The position numbers and the translations under genes are program-made. A stretch of 64,000 bases of DNA from Peptococcaceae bacterium 1198_IL3148. Lineage in GTDB: Bacteria > Bacillota > Desulfotomaculia > Desulfotomaculales > Desulfohalotomaculaceae. The first letter of the stretch is position 1; every line of letters begins with the position of its first letter. The stretch lies in contig JBAIYS010000003.1 of NCBI GenBank assembly GCA_036763105.1, positions 62,001 through 126,000 of the forward strand, in the 5' to 3' direction. Positions 24,346-33,083 of this stretch are shown one piece after another. Under the pieces are notes generated by a model. The model was not told where the DNA came from, ran no database searches, and worked only from the letters and a program-made list of their open reading frames with translations.

Positions 24346-26024
24346 ATTAGTCTCCCCCCTGCATCCACATGCCATTGAATTCCTCTGACCGTTTGCACAC
24401 AGACATCATAAATTCTCCCAGTGGTTTGCATATCTCGGACAATATTAAAAACGTCCTGGCGAGTAACTTCTATCTCCTGAATTTGATCACCAATATCTAT
24501 TGCTGCTGCTCGATCCAATAGCCATTTCTTAGCTAAATTCAATGCTTGATCCCTACCAAAGGGTGTGGCTTCAATTTTCCCTTGATAGCCGTATTCCTCA
24601 ATACTGTACACCTTTTGTTCTGTGTCAGCACGCAGTGTCACCTGCATGGTGGGTTTAGCAACAGCAGCTCCAATGGCATTGGCAGCGGTGGCATAGGGAG
24701 AGATTATTGGTATGCCACCAATTTTTATTGCTATTTGTGGCACAAAACCCATGGCACCGCCACCTACCCCAACAACATTTTTGGTGCGCATCTTTCTTGA
24801 TTGCATTACTTCCCAAATTCTGTATGCCGGTTCTTGTTCCCATTCCAAATACATGTTTTCAATTTCAGTCACCACTGTGTCAACAAATAAATCAATGATA
24901 TTTCTCGCCACTTCCACCGGCGATCTTTGGGTTTGTTGGCTGAGCACTTCCATGGCCGCCCAGGATTTATCGATATCACCTAGTTTAGTTAAGCCCATCA
25001 CATTTAAAGCATCGGTTGGCGTTGGCAATGGTCCCCCTAAACAATAGGGTTTACCCATTCTTTCAGAGTAAATAATCAGTTCTTTTCCCACCGCTTCCAC
25101 AATGCTGTCTCCACCCACTGGCACCGATTTAACTGCCAATGCCCGTACCTGGGTAAATTGATCATCAAGCATTACACCCTTTGAAGATAAAAGCGGTTGA
25201 CCGGACAAAATTAATGCTAGGTCAGTGGTTGTGCCACCAATGTCAATCACTAAGGATGTTTCACCTGCAGGGGTAAGGGCCTGTGCCCCCAATGTACTGG
25301 CGGCTGGTCCTGAAAAGATAGTTTCCACTGGGGATTGTATCGAACTTTCCAGCGGCATTGTGCCACCATCAGCTTTCAAAATAAAAACCTGAGCGTTGAT
25401 ATGCCGTTGGCGCAGCGCTTGTTGTACTGAGTAAACAAAGGATTGATATTTTTCCTTAGTGGCACAGGTAAACAACGTGGTTGCTACCCGACGGGGAAAA
25501 TTCAACTTACCGCCGTCCCGATGTCCCATTTCCACTTGCCAATTAGGTTTCAATTTTGTTACTATGTCTGCCACCTGCAACTCATGACGATTGTTACGGG
25601 GCGAAAATTTACCCACAATGGCCACTTTGTCTATTCCCTTACTATCAAAATCATCAATGGCAGCAATTATTTCCTCCTCCACCACTGGAGTTATTTCTCT
25701 ACCTTTGTAGTCAATGGTTCCGCTCAATAAGTGTACATTAGGTTTTTTATACAGTTGTAGTTTACACCCAGGACCTGGCATAAGTAACAATCCCACTGGA
25801 TCATTTTTCCGTTCCGCTATTAAATTTGTGATCACAGTTGTGGAAAGTACCACTCTTTCTATTTCATCAGCGGTAACGCCTTTCATTAACGTGTCCAACG
25901 CCTGCACCAGATCTGACAACAAGTTATTGGGGGTGTTGTAAACCTTTGCAGTGGCCTGCACTCTGCCGTTACTAAGTAACACTGCATCTGTTGATGTTCC
26001 CCCCACATCTATACCAATGTACAC
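24342..26024 (-). CDS. Hydantoinase/oxoprolinase-family protein (HyuA-like)
   Basis: A 560-residue member of the ATP-dependent hydantoinase A/oxoprolinase group with an actin-like fold. N-terminal GIDVGGTSTDAVLL and internal TSLVIDIGGTTTDLALI are the two phosphate-binding loops; LSTTVITNLIAE and VGVGGGAMGFVP are also typical. The partner HyuB is absent. GTG 26024 lies about six bases after GGAGG; GTG 26030 directly abuts it. It is coupled to the HDAC-family gene, which suggests a shared small-molecule pathway rather than DNA repair despite the mutSL location. Confidence 0.82.
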   Translation of the reverse strand: MYIGIDVGGTSTDAVLLSNGRVQATAKVYNTPNNLLSDLVQALDTLMKGVTADEIERVVLSTTVITNLIAERKNDPVGLLLMPGPGCKLQLYKKPNVHLLSGTIDYKGREITPVVEEEIIAAIDDFDSKGIDKVAIVGKFSPRNNRHELQVADIVTKLKPNWQVEMGHRDGGKLNFPRRVATTLFTCATKEKYQSFVYSVQQALRQRHINAQVFILKADGGTMPLESSIQSPVETIFSGPAASTLGAQALTPAGETSLVIDIGGTTTDLALILSGQPLLSSKGVMLDDQFTQVRALAVKSVPVGGDSIVEAVGKELIIYSERMGKPYCLGGPLPTPTDALNVMGLTKLGDIDKSWAAMEVLSQQTQRSPVEVARNIIDLFVDTVVTEIENMYLEWEQEPAYRIWEVMQSRKMRTKNVVGVGGGAMGFVPQIAIKIGGIPIISPYATAANAIGAAVAKPTMQVTLRADTEQKVYSIEEYGYQGKIEATPFGRDQALNLAKKWLLDRAAAIDIGDQIQEIEVTRQDVFNIVRDMQTTGRIYDVCVQTVRGIQWHVDAGGRLI

Positions 26025-26099
26025 CCTCACACCTCCGAACTAAAACCTTACTTTAATAATTAAGTTTATCACACAATAATTGAACAAGAAATATATAAC

Positions 26100-28727
26100 T
26101 TATCTGTAAAGATTTTTTATTTTATTTTGCAACTCAAATAATAACTGAATAGCGCCTAAAGGAGTGGTGTTTAATAGGTCTATGTCGGTTATAGCAGACA
26201 ATATTTCTTGCTGTTCATTATTTGAGGCATCGTTAAACAACTGCAATTGCGCATTTGGTTCTAAAGCCACCGCGGTTTGACCACTGGTGGACACCACTTC
26301 TTCGGCAGCTTTTAAGTACCTTTGATAATCGGTGCTCAGTTGATTGGCCCGATTTATAATCATGTCTGGCAAACCCGCCAGCATTGCGCAGTGTACACCA
26401 TAACTTTTACTGGCTTTACCCAAAACTATCCTGTGTAAAAAGGCCACGTTATCGCCCTTTTCTTCCACCGCGGCAGCATAGTTTTTTAGTCCCGGCAGGC
26501 TGCTCTCCAACTCTGCCAATTCATGATAATGGGTGGAAAAAAGCGTTCTACAACCAATGGTGTTGTGCAGATATTCAATAACCGCTTGGGCAATGGCCAT
26601 TCCTTCCAGGTTTGAAGTCCCGCGGCCAAGTTCATCTATAATCACCAGACTTTTGGTAGTGGCCCCCCGCAGCGCATTATTACATTCTTGCATTTCCACC
26701 ATAAAGGTGCTATGACCAGAGGCTAAATCATCGGCAGCCCCCACCCTGGCAAAAATACGATCCACAATGCCAATTTCAGCGCTGGCAGCCGGTACAAAAC
26801 TGCCTATTTGAGCCATCAAGGTGATCAATGCCACCTGCCGTTGATAAGTGCTCTTCCCCCCCATATTGGGACCGGTAATTAAAGCAAGATAACTACCGCC
26901 TGTGTCCAATTGGGTGTCATTAGGTACAAATTGTGTCTGATTAAGCATTGTTTCCACAACTGGATGTCGTCCCGCGGATATAGTTAGCTTTCCACTGTCG
27001 TTTATGGTGGGACGCACATAATTATGCTTAACTGCCACTTCTGCCAGTGAAATTAGGACATCAATTTTTGCCACCGCACCGGCAGTCTTTTGAATACGGG
27101 CGATTTCTTTAGCCACCATATCCCTTATTTCGATGAAGATGCGATATTCCAACTCAATCAGTTTTTCTTGGGCACCCAATATCAAATCTTCATATTTTTT
27201 TAGTTCGCTGGTAATATACCTTTCGGCATTAGCCAATGTTTGTTTTCTTTGATAATCCTCTGGCACCATATCAAGATTACTTTTAGTAACTTCTATGTAA
27301 TAGCCAAATACCTTGTTATAGCGAATTTTAAGGGATTTTATGCCGGTGCGTTCCCGTTCTCTGGTTTCCAGTTGCGCCAGCCAATTGCGACCATTGGTGG
27401 ATGCTTCCTTCAACTTGTCCACTTGCTCATTATAGCCGTTATTTATTAAACCACCGTCCCTTAAACTAATGGGCGGGTCGTCATTTATGCTTTCTGTTAA
27501 AAGAGTAACCAGATCAGTTAAGGTGTCCATTTGATTGGCGATTTCCTTCAACAGAGGAGCGGTGCATTCTAATAAAAGTTTTTTTATATCAGGAATGTGA
27601 AACAATGAATTTTTTAGGGCCAACAAATCCCTAGCATTTGCTGATCCATAGACCACCTTTGCCGTTAGGCGTTCCAAATCATAAACCTGTTTTAACAACA
27701 CCCTTAAATCTTCTCTCAAAAAAATTCCGGCGGACAATTGAGATACTGCATCCAGTCGAGCATTAATTTGATTAATATCCAGCAGTGGTTGTTCAATCCA
27801 TTTTTTTAATAATCTTCCACCCATGGCGGTGGTGGTATGATCCAATACCCACAAAAGGCTTCCTTTTTTATTGCCGTCCATAATTGTTCTGGTTAGCTCT
27901 AAATTGCGTCTGGCATTCATGTCCAAAGCCATAAACTGTGAGATCGAATAATACTTTAATTGAATAATATGATTTAGACTTCTCCTTTGGGTCTCTAATA
28001 AAAATTGCACCAGCGCACCGGCTGCAGCCAAACATTTAGGTTGTCGTTGCCAATTTATTTCATTAGCCTGATCTGGAAATTGTTGTTGCAAGTATTTTAA
28101 CGCTTCGTCAATTTCATAGGCACCATTGTGATAAAAGGTAATGGCTTTGGTTATTCTTTGATATAATTGATTAACCAGCATTTCATCATCTTTAAAAGCA
28201 ACAGGTAGTAGCAGTTCCGATACCTGCAGGCGCTCCAACTCACTAATTAAATCTGTGATGGCACTTTGGCTATCAATTTCGGAAACCATAAATTCACCGG
28301 TACTTATATCTGCGTACGCCAGTCCGGTTCCATCGCTGTCAAAAAAGATTGAAGCTATGTAATTGTTATTCTTTTCTTGCAGCAACTGACTTTCCATCAC
28401 AGTACCGGGAGTAATTACTCTGGTGACTTCTCTTTTGACGATGCCCTTCGTGGCCTTGGGGTCTCCTATTTGATCGCAAAGAGCCACCTTATAGCCCTTT
28501 GCCACCATCTTGGCGATATATGCATCAACTGCATGGTAAGGAACACCACACATGGGAATTTTATTTTCGCTATCTCTACTGGTTAGCGTGATTTCTAGTG
28601 TTTTTGAGGCCGTTATGGCATCGTCAAAAAACATTTCATAAAAATCACCTAAACGAAAAAATAGTATCGCATCAGCATGTTGTCGTTTAATCGCTTTATA
28701 TTGTTGCATCATTGGGGTTTCTGCCAT
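26100..28727 (-). CDS. mutS: DNA mismatch repair protein MutS
   Basis: Mismatch-recognition ATPase, 875 residues. Domain I carries the Phe-x-Glu wedge in FFRLGDFYEMF, followed by connector, lever and clamp domains (RRNLELT; KSNLDMVPE). The ATPase has Walker A ITGPNMGGKSTYQRQ, STFMVEMQE, Walker B SLVIIDELGRGTSNLEG and FSTHYHEL. The C-terminal tail ends in a MutL/beta-clamp region. The second ATG (28727, seven bases after AGGAGG) is preferred to 28733. The N-terminus MAETPMMQQYKAIK is typical. Confidence 0.96.
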   Translation of the reverse strand: MAETPMMQQYKAIKRQHADAILFFRLGDFYEMFFDDAITASKTLEITLTSRDSENKIPMCGVPYHAVDAYIAKMVAKGYKVALCDQIGDPKATKGIVKREVTRVITPGTVMESQLLQEKNNNYIASIFFDSDGTGLAYADISTGEFMVSEIDSQSAITDLISELERLQVSELLLPVAFKDDEMLVNQLYQRITKAITFYHNGAYEIDEALKYLQQQFPDQANEINWQRQPKCLAAAGALVQFLLETQRRSLNHIIQLKYYSISQFMALDMNARRNLELTRTIMDGNKKGSLLWVLDHTTTAMGGRLLKKWIEQPLLDINQINARLDAVSQLSAGIFLREDLRVLLKQVYDLERLTAKVVYGSANARDLLALKNSLFHIPDIKKLLLECTAPLLKEIANQMDTLTDLVTLLTESINDDPPISLRDGGLINNGYNEQVDKLKEASTNGRNWLAQLETRERERTGIKSLKIRYNKVFGYYIEVTKSNLDMVPEDYQRKQTLANAERYITSELKKYEDLILGAQEKLIELEYRIFIEIRDMVAKEIARIQKTAGAVAKIDVLISLAEVAVKHNYVRPTINDSGKLTISAGRHPVVETMLNQTQFVPNDTQLDTGGSYLALITGPNMGGKSTYQRQVALITLMAQIGSFVPAASAEIGIVDRIFARVGAADDLASGHSTFMVEMQECNNALRGATTKSLVIIDELGRGTSNLEGMAIAQAVIEYLHNTIGCRTLFSTHYHELAELESSLPGLKNYAAAVEEKGDNVAFLHRIVLGKASKSYGVHCAMLAGLPDMIINRANQLSTDYQRYLKAAEEVVSTSGQTAVALEPNAQLQLFNDASNNEQQEILSAITDIDLLNTTPLGAIQLLFELQNKIKNLYR

Positions 28728-28787
28728 TTTCATTCCTCCTACCTCTATTATATCACAGAAGGAAATTATGTTTTTTATGACATAAAA

Positions 28788-28816
28788 AGAAGACTGTACA
28801 CATTATACAGTCTTCT
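28788..28816 (-). terminator. Terminator after the YlbF-family gene
   Basis: Perfect 11-base arms AGAAGACTGTA/TACAGTCTTCT (28788-28798, 28806-28816), then a T run on the minus strand; 20 bases past the stop at 28837. Confidence 0.85.
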
Positions 28817-28836
28817 AATAAAAAGCCTTCTATCAA

Positions 28837-29229
28837 TTAACAACCGCCACAATGGCAACCTGTGTTGCAATCACAACCGGAACCACAACTATCTTGCTGC
28901 CCCATTAATGCATTATTAATAGTTTGATTAACTGTGTTTAACAGATTTTCAAACTTATCTCTGGTATCAAAATAGTCTTTAACCAGTGGGTTGGCCAGCA
29001 TTTTACTTTCTAACTCTTTATAAGCTGCCATATCTTCTTGGGTCAATTGTTGTCCTTGCATTTGCTTCATTTGCAGTGACTGTTGCACTTGCTGTTGTTC
29101 GTTCAATAATTTTTGAGCTTCGGCGTCTTGCAACATGGCCGCTTCCTTTGCCCGCACTTCTTTAAACTCAGCAGACTCCTTTAACAAGTTACCTAATAAA
29201 GTGGCTTGTTCAACAATATTTTGTGACAT
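28837..29229 (-). CDS. YlbF/YmcA-family protein with Cys-rich tail
   Basis: A 130-residue helical protein of the YlbF/YmcA (RicF/RicA) family: the N-terminal ATLLGNLLKESAEFKE and long Gln-rich helices (LLNEQQQVQQSLQMKQMQGQ). The C-terminus adds CGSGCDCNTGCHCGGC, seven Cys and one His. In Bacillus RicA, RicF and RicT form an Fe-S-containing complex that steers RNase Y and development. The location after miaB matches ymcA (ricA) beside ymcB (miaB). RNase Y itself is encoded at 62977-64000. Confidence 0.82.
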   Translation of the reverse strand: MSQNIVEQATLLGNLLKESAEFKEVRAKEAAMLQDAEAQKLLNEQQQVQQSLQMKQMQGQQLTQEDMAAYKELESKMLANPLVKDYFDTRDKFENLLNTVNQTINNALMGQQDSCGSGCDCNTGCHCGGC

Positions 29230-29285
29230 TATGTTCCTCCTTATATATCGATAACCATCAACAAAGACCGGTTCAAATTGCTTCC

Positions 29286-29639
29286 CTATTGTTCCTTGGG
29301 AGTTATTGCCCCAACCATAGTTTTATTAATGGTTTCATTAACATTCTTCAACAAATCATCAAAATCTCCTTTTGCTTCTGTAAAATCTTTTATTAAAGAA
29401 TTTTCCAGCAGCTTAACTTCCAACTCTTCAAAAGCTTTAATATCTTCAGGGGTCAACTTTTTGCCTTGCATTTGACGTTGTTGATAATCCTGTTGTATTT
29501 TTTGATATTGAGTTAATAGTTTTTGGGCACCGTCATCTTGCAACATTATACTTTCTTTCCGTTGCACCGCTTTAAATTGATCCGACTCCTTAATTAGTTT
29601 TCCCAGTTCAAAGGCCATATCTAAAATATGCTGAGCCAC
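29286..29639 (-). CDS. YlbF/YmcA-family protein, paralogue without Cys tail
   Basis: A 117-residue paralogue of the following gene, with aligned segments (FELGKLIKESDQFKAVQRKE; MLQDDGAQKLLTQYQKIQQD; QMQGKKLTPEDIKAFEELE). It ends shortly after VNETINKTM and so lacks the Cys cluster. GTG 29639 lies six bases after AGGGAGGGG; TTG 29663 overlaps that site and is rejected. It lies 13 bases after miaB. The tandem pair may form a heteromeric complex like RicA/RicF. Confidence 0.8.
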   Translation of the reverse strand: MAQHILDMAFELGKLIKESDQFKAVQRKESIMLQDDGAQKLLTQYQKIQQDYQQRQMQGKKLTPEDIKAFEELEVKLLENSLIKDFTEAKGDFDDLLKNVNETINKTMVGAITPKEQ

Positions 29640-29652
29640 TATTTTCCCCTCC

Positions 29653-30990
29653 CTAGTTAACAATTATTTCTCCATCTAAATGGGTTTGATGTCCCGCTGT
29701 AATTTTTACCGTGACAAATTTACCGATAAAATCTTGGCCGCCATTAAAAATAACTAATTTATTGGTCCTAGTTCTACCGGCATACCTGTTGGGATTATTC
29801 TTAGTGGGGCCTTCAACCAAAATTTCTTCAACTTTTCCCACCATATCTAAATTGTTTTCCAATGATATTTTATTCTGTAGTTCGATCAGCTGTTGAATTC
29901 TCCTGGTTTTAACATCATCGGGAATCTGATCGACCATCATTGCTGCCGGTGTTCCCTGCCTCACGTTATATACAAAGGTAAAAGCACTGTCGTACCTAAC
30001 ACGGCTGACTATATCCAAAGTATCGGCAAAGTCTTGTTCGGTTTCACCGGGAAAACCCACCATGATATCGGTTGTAATGGAGGCATCTGGTACTTTGTTT
30101 CTTATTTTATTTATTAAGTCCAAGTATTGTTCTCTGGTGTAGCCTCGGTTCATTTTCTTTAACACTTCGTTACTACCGGCCTGAACAGGCAAATGAAAAT
30201 TCTCACACACTTTATCGCAGGCAACGATGACATCAATCAACTTGTCTGTAAAGTCCCTGGGATGTGAGGTGGTATATCGTAACCGCTCTAATCCCTCAAT
30301 TTCATTTAGGTACTTTAATAGATCTGCAAAGTCAAAGGGCGGATCAAATTCTTTGCCATAGGAATTTACATTTTGACCTAACAACGTGATGTCCTTATAA
30401 CCTTGGGCCACCAGTTCTTTAATTTCCGCTGCGATGTTCTCAGGTTTTCTACTGCGTTCCCGGCCCCTGACATAAGGTACAATACAATAGGTGCAGAAAT
30501 TATTACAACCATACATAATTGTCACCCATGCTTTAAGGCCCGGCTCCCGGCGCACAGGTATATTTTCTACTACCGAATCAGCGTCGGACCAAACCTCTAA
30601 CACTGTGTCCTGACTTTGCTGTAATTGATTAATAAATCGTGGTAATTCGTGAATATTGTGGGTACCAAAGATTAAGTCCACATGGGGAAAACGTTTTTTG
30701 ATATTGGCGCCCATATCCTTTTGTTGTGGCAAGCAACCGCATACGCCAATCATCAAATGGGGCTTATTTTGTTTTAGTTTACGCAATCGGCCCAACAATC
30801 CCCAGACTTTATTTTCTGCTGTTTCCCGCACACAGCAGGTCACCAGTAATATTATATCGGCTTCCGACTGTACATCAGTCCTGTGGTAGCCCATATCTTC
30901 CAGCTGTCCTGCCAATACTTCTGAGTCATGCTCAGACATTTGACAGCCAAATACTATAATCTTATATTTGCCTCTACATTTATTTACCAT
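29653..30990 (-). CDS. miaB: tRNA methylthiotransferase MiaB
   Basis: Radical-SAM enzyme adding a 2-methylthio group to i6A37 of tRNA, 445 residues. The UPF0004 domain carries three cluster Cys (VFGCQMSEHDSE, VTCCVRETAENK, GVCGCLPQ). The radical-SAM motif is YGCNNFCTYCIVPYVRGRER. A C-terminal TRAM domain starts near KVEEILVEGPTK. ATG 30990 lies eight bases after AAGGA and is preferred to ATG 30999. It uses the product of MiaA, encoded at 19380-20330. Confidence 0.95.
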   Translation of the reverse strand: MVNKCRGKYKIIVFGCQMSEHDSEVLAGQLEDMGYHRTDVQSEADIILLVTCCVRETAENKVWGLLGRLRKLKQNKPHLMIGVCGCLPQQKDMGANIKKRFPHVDLIFGTHNIHELPRFINQLQQSQDTVLEVWSDADSVVENIPVRREPGLKAWVTIMYGCNNFCTYCIVPYVRGRERSRKPENIAAEIKELVAQGYKDITLLGQNVNSYGKEFDPPFDFADLLKYLNEIEGLERLRYTTSHPRDFTDKLIDVIVACDKVCENFHLPVQAGSNEVLKKMNRGYTREQYLDLINKIRNKVPDASITTDIMVGFPGETEQDFADTLDIVSRVRYDSAFTFVYNVRQGTPAAMMVDQIPDDVKTRRIQQLIELQNKISLENNLDMVGKVEEILVEGPTKNNPNRYAGRTRTNKLVIFNGGQDFIGKFVTVKITAGHQTHLDGEIIVN

Positions 30991-31072
30991 GATATTCATC
31001 CTTTTCCAGGCAATCTATATTATTATAACTTTAATATATAGAATATGCAAATATCAGCATTATTATAGTGCC

Positions 31073-31387
31073 TTAATGATTTAACTCATCTTCGGCAAAA
31101 AATTTCAAATATCTAACCACCCTCTGTTGACTTTCTGCCGGCAAACTTCTTAACAGAAAGCTTATTTCAAGGGGAATTATTGGTTCATCATTGGTCCGCT
31201 CCAATAGATAGTCTATACTAACCCCAAAAACATCAGCCATTTTAACGAGAACTTCTATGCTGGGCGTAACTCTGCCAATTTCGTAAGAGGCCACCGAAGC
31301 AACACTAAGTTCTAATTTTTTAGCCAAAGCCTCTTGACTAATCCCCAGACGAGCCCTTAGTTCTTTAATTCTTTTAGGAAGTGACAT
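31073..31387 (-). CDS. XRE-family transcriptional regulator
   Basis: A 104-residue protein with an N-terminal Cro/CI helix-turn-helix (MSLPKRIKELRARLGISQEA; ELSVASVASYEIGRVTPS) and a short helical C-terminus (LLRSLPAESQQRVVRYLKFF) that may dimerise, as in SinR-like proteins. It starts at ATG 31387 behind GGAGG. It follows the ribbon-helix-helix gene by 23 bases and precedes miaB. Targets are unknown. Confidence 0.82.
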   Translation of the reverse strand: MSLPKRIKELRARLGISQEALAKKLELSVASVASYEIGRVTPSIEVLVKMADVFGVSIDYLLERTNDEPIIPLEISFLLRSLPAESQQRVVRYLKFFAEDELNH

Positions 31388-31410
31388 TTATAAATAATCC
31401 TCCATATGTG

Positions 31411-31614
31411 TTACATTCCTGACCATTTTACTCCTTCCAACAATAAGAAACGAGCAGCTTTGCTCCGGCTTACTCTGCGCCCCCTTTTGGAAGGCGGTAC
31501 TTTGTTTTTAATATCTTCCTTCAGCTTGATATCAGTCATTTTTTTTGCTATCTGATCAATCATTTCAATTTCATCTGGTTCTAAAAATACTTGAATTATA
31601 GTTTTTCTCCCCAT
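31411..31614 (-). CDS. Small ribbon-helix-helix-like DNA-binding protein
   Basis: A 67-residue basic protein. KTIIQVFLEPDEIEMIDQIA could be the beta strand and first helix of a ribbon-helix-helix fold, and RRVSRSKAARFLLLEG its second helix; the linker between them is longer than usual and Lys-rich. It starts at ATG 31614 behind AGGTGA. It is paired with the XRE gene, an arrangement that could be an antitoxin-like or regulator pair, but no toxin gene is seen. Confidence 0.6.
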   Translation of the reverse strand: MGRKTIIQVFLEPDEIEMIDQIAKKMTDIKLKEDIKNKVPPSKRGRRVSRSKAARFLLLEGVKWSGM

Positions 31615-31653
31615 ACCTTATCACCTACACTGTCTTTATAATATATAATAGCT

Positions 31654-31705
31654 GTGTTAAAAACAAAACCCGCATCCCATTATTGGTTGCGGGTACGTTT
31701 AACAC
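31654..31705 (-). terminator. Terminator-like hairpin in the RHH/XRE leader
   Basis: On the minus strand an outer GTGTTAA/TTAACAC repeat encloses ACCCGCA/TGCGGGT (31694-31688, 31674-31668) followed by TTTTGTTTTT. It begins only a few bases after the predicted transcription start and lies 40 bases upstream of the ATG at 31614, so it could act as an attenuator or define a very short transcript. Confidence 0.6.
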
Positions 31706-31712
31706 CTACTTC

Positions 31713-31741
31713 ATTATACCTATAATAGTTATAATTGGCAA
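31713..31741 (-). promoter_or_regulatory. Promoter ahead of the RHH/XRE pair
   Basis: Minus-strand TTGCCA (31741-31736), 17-base spacer, TATAAT (31718-31713); start expected near 31706. Confidence 0.6.
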
Positions 31742-31793
31742 TACTTGTTGAAAATTGTCTATACAAGTAGTAAATTTATATTAGGTGATAAAT

Positions 31794-32534
31794 ATGAAAC
31801 TAAAACAGAAGATAGCATTGGTGACCGGAGCATCGAGGGGCATTGGCCGAGCCATAGCCATAGAGTTAGCTAATCAAGGAGCCCATGTGATTATTAACTA
31901 CAAAACTGATGGTCAAAGGGCGCTGGCCACCCTCAATCAGATAGAAAAAAACGGTGGTTCTGGTGTATTAATTAAGGGCGACGTATCTGACTATTTGTTT
32001 GCTAAAAAACTAATAACTGATATAGTCAACGACTTTGGCACCATAGATATTCTGGTTAACAATGCAGGCATTGCCAAATTTGGGCTGTTTACCGAGCTGA
32101 CGGAACAAGATTGGGACGAAGTGATAAACACCAATTTAAAAGGTGTGTTTAACTGTTGCCATCATGCAGTGCAAGCGATGTTGCCCCACAAAAATGGCAG
32201 TATCATCAATATATCTTCCATTTGGGGAAATGTTGGTGCCTCCTGCGAAGTGTTTTATTCAGCCTCTAAGGGTGGCGTAAATGCCTTTACCAGGGCGCTG
32301 GGTAAAGAGCTGGCCCCCTCTGGCATCAGGGTAAATGCCATTGCCCCCGGCGTGATTGATACTGACATGAACAATTGTTTTACTGAGGAAGAAAGGGACG
32401 CTTTGGCCCAAGAAATACCAATGATGCGATTTGGCAACGGTCAAGAAATTGCTAAATTAGTGGCCTTTCTGGCCAGCGACGATGCCAGCTATATTACTGC
32501 ACAGGTTATCACCATTGATGGTGGCTTTGTTTAA
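31794..32534 (+). CDS. SDR-family oxidoreductase (YmfI/FabG-like)
   Basis: Short-chain dehydrogenase, 246 residues. The cofactor motif is VTGASRGIGRAIAIELA, the NNAG motif is in DILVNNAGIAKFG, and the catalytic Ser-Tyr-Lys is in NISSIWG and YSASKGG. The stretch SSIWGNVGASCEVFYSASKG resembles the YmfI group, which reduces the 5-aminopentanone on elongation factor P; ordinary FabG (3-oxoacyl-ACP reductase) is the alternative. ATG 31794 follows AGGTGA. It stands alone on the plus strand. Confidence 0.78.
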   Translation: MKLKQKIALVTGASRGIGRAIAIELANQGAHVIINYKTDGQRALATLNQIEKNGGSGVLIKGDVSDYLFAKKLITDIVNDFGTIDILVNNAGIAKFGLFTELTEQDWDEVINTNLKGVFNCCHHAVQAMLPHKNGSIINISSIWGNVGASCEVFYSASKGGVNAFTRALGKELAPSGIRVNAIAPGVIDTDMNNCFTEEERDALAQEIPMMRFGNGQEIAKLVAFLASDDASYITAQVITIDGGFV

Positions 32535-32546
32535 AAAATGTAACAA

Positions 32547-32590
32547 CCAGAACTGCCACTGCACTATTTTATGTGCAGCGGCAGTTCTGG
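32547..32590 (+). terminator. Terminator after the SDR gene
   Basis: Perfect outer arms CCAGAACTGCC and GGCAGTTCTGG with an inner CTGCAC/GTGCAG extension; the following T run is short. Confidence 0.7.
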
Positions 32591-32614
32591 TTTATAGCAA
32601 CCCTTAATTAGTTG

Positions 32615-32815
32615 CTAATTCCAGTATCCACAGCAGCAAGCAATTGCTAGCATTAGGAACAACCAAACGCCTAAGGTTTTAAAGTCTAGCAGTCCACAGA
32701 AGAATAATGCTACGCCGATAATAAATCCTGCCAGTAATAAGCAACAACATCTAGATAGATGATCTGCACCACCGTAATCGCCGCCATAACCAAAATCTTT
32801 GTAAGCTGTACCCAT
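32615..32815 (-). CDS. Small Cys-rich membrane protein
   Basis: A 66-residue protein: a Gly/Tyr/Asp-rich head (YKDFGYGGDYGGADH), then two hydrophobic segments (CCCLLLAGFIIGVALFFCGL and LGVWLFLMLAIACCCGYW) each flanked by a CCC triplet. It starts at ATG 32815 behind a strong AAGGAGG, so it is likely a real gene. The family is not recognised. The Cys triplets at opposite ends of the hairpin may bind metal or be lipid-modified. Confidence 0.65.
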   Translation of the reverse strand: MGTAYKDFGYGGDYGGADHLSRCCCLLLAGFIIGVALFFCGLLDFKTLGVWLFLMLAIACCCGYWN

Positions 32816-33083
32816 TCTTTTCTTCCTCCTTATTTAATCAACTACCTATTGAACGAGATATTGGATCGTTCTTATCATACAATATGACATCATTAACATT
32901 TCTGTTACATAGTCAATATAAAATTTAAACCCTAAAACCAATATTTTTGCATACAACAAAAGCCTACTATTTAACTGCTAGGGCTAAAAATTTGACTTGA
33001 AATAAATATTATTTAAATTAATACTTGTTAATGGTTTGTGATAATGATACATTCTATATCGATGTTCACTATTAGGAGGATGT

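Noticed and set aside
31411-31614. Toxin-antitoxin module with the XRE gene
   Set aside because: Both proteins look like DNA binders; no toxin-like partner is present, so only a regulator pair is claimed.
32816-33083. Regulatory structure in the gap before the VTT gene
   Set aside because: I found no convincing dyad or riboswitch core; only AT-rich sequence is seen.
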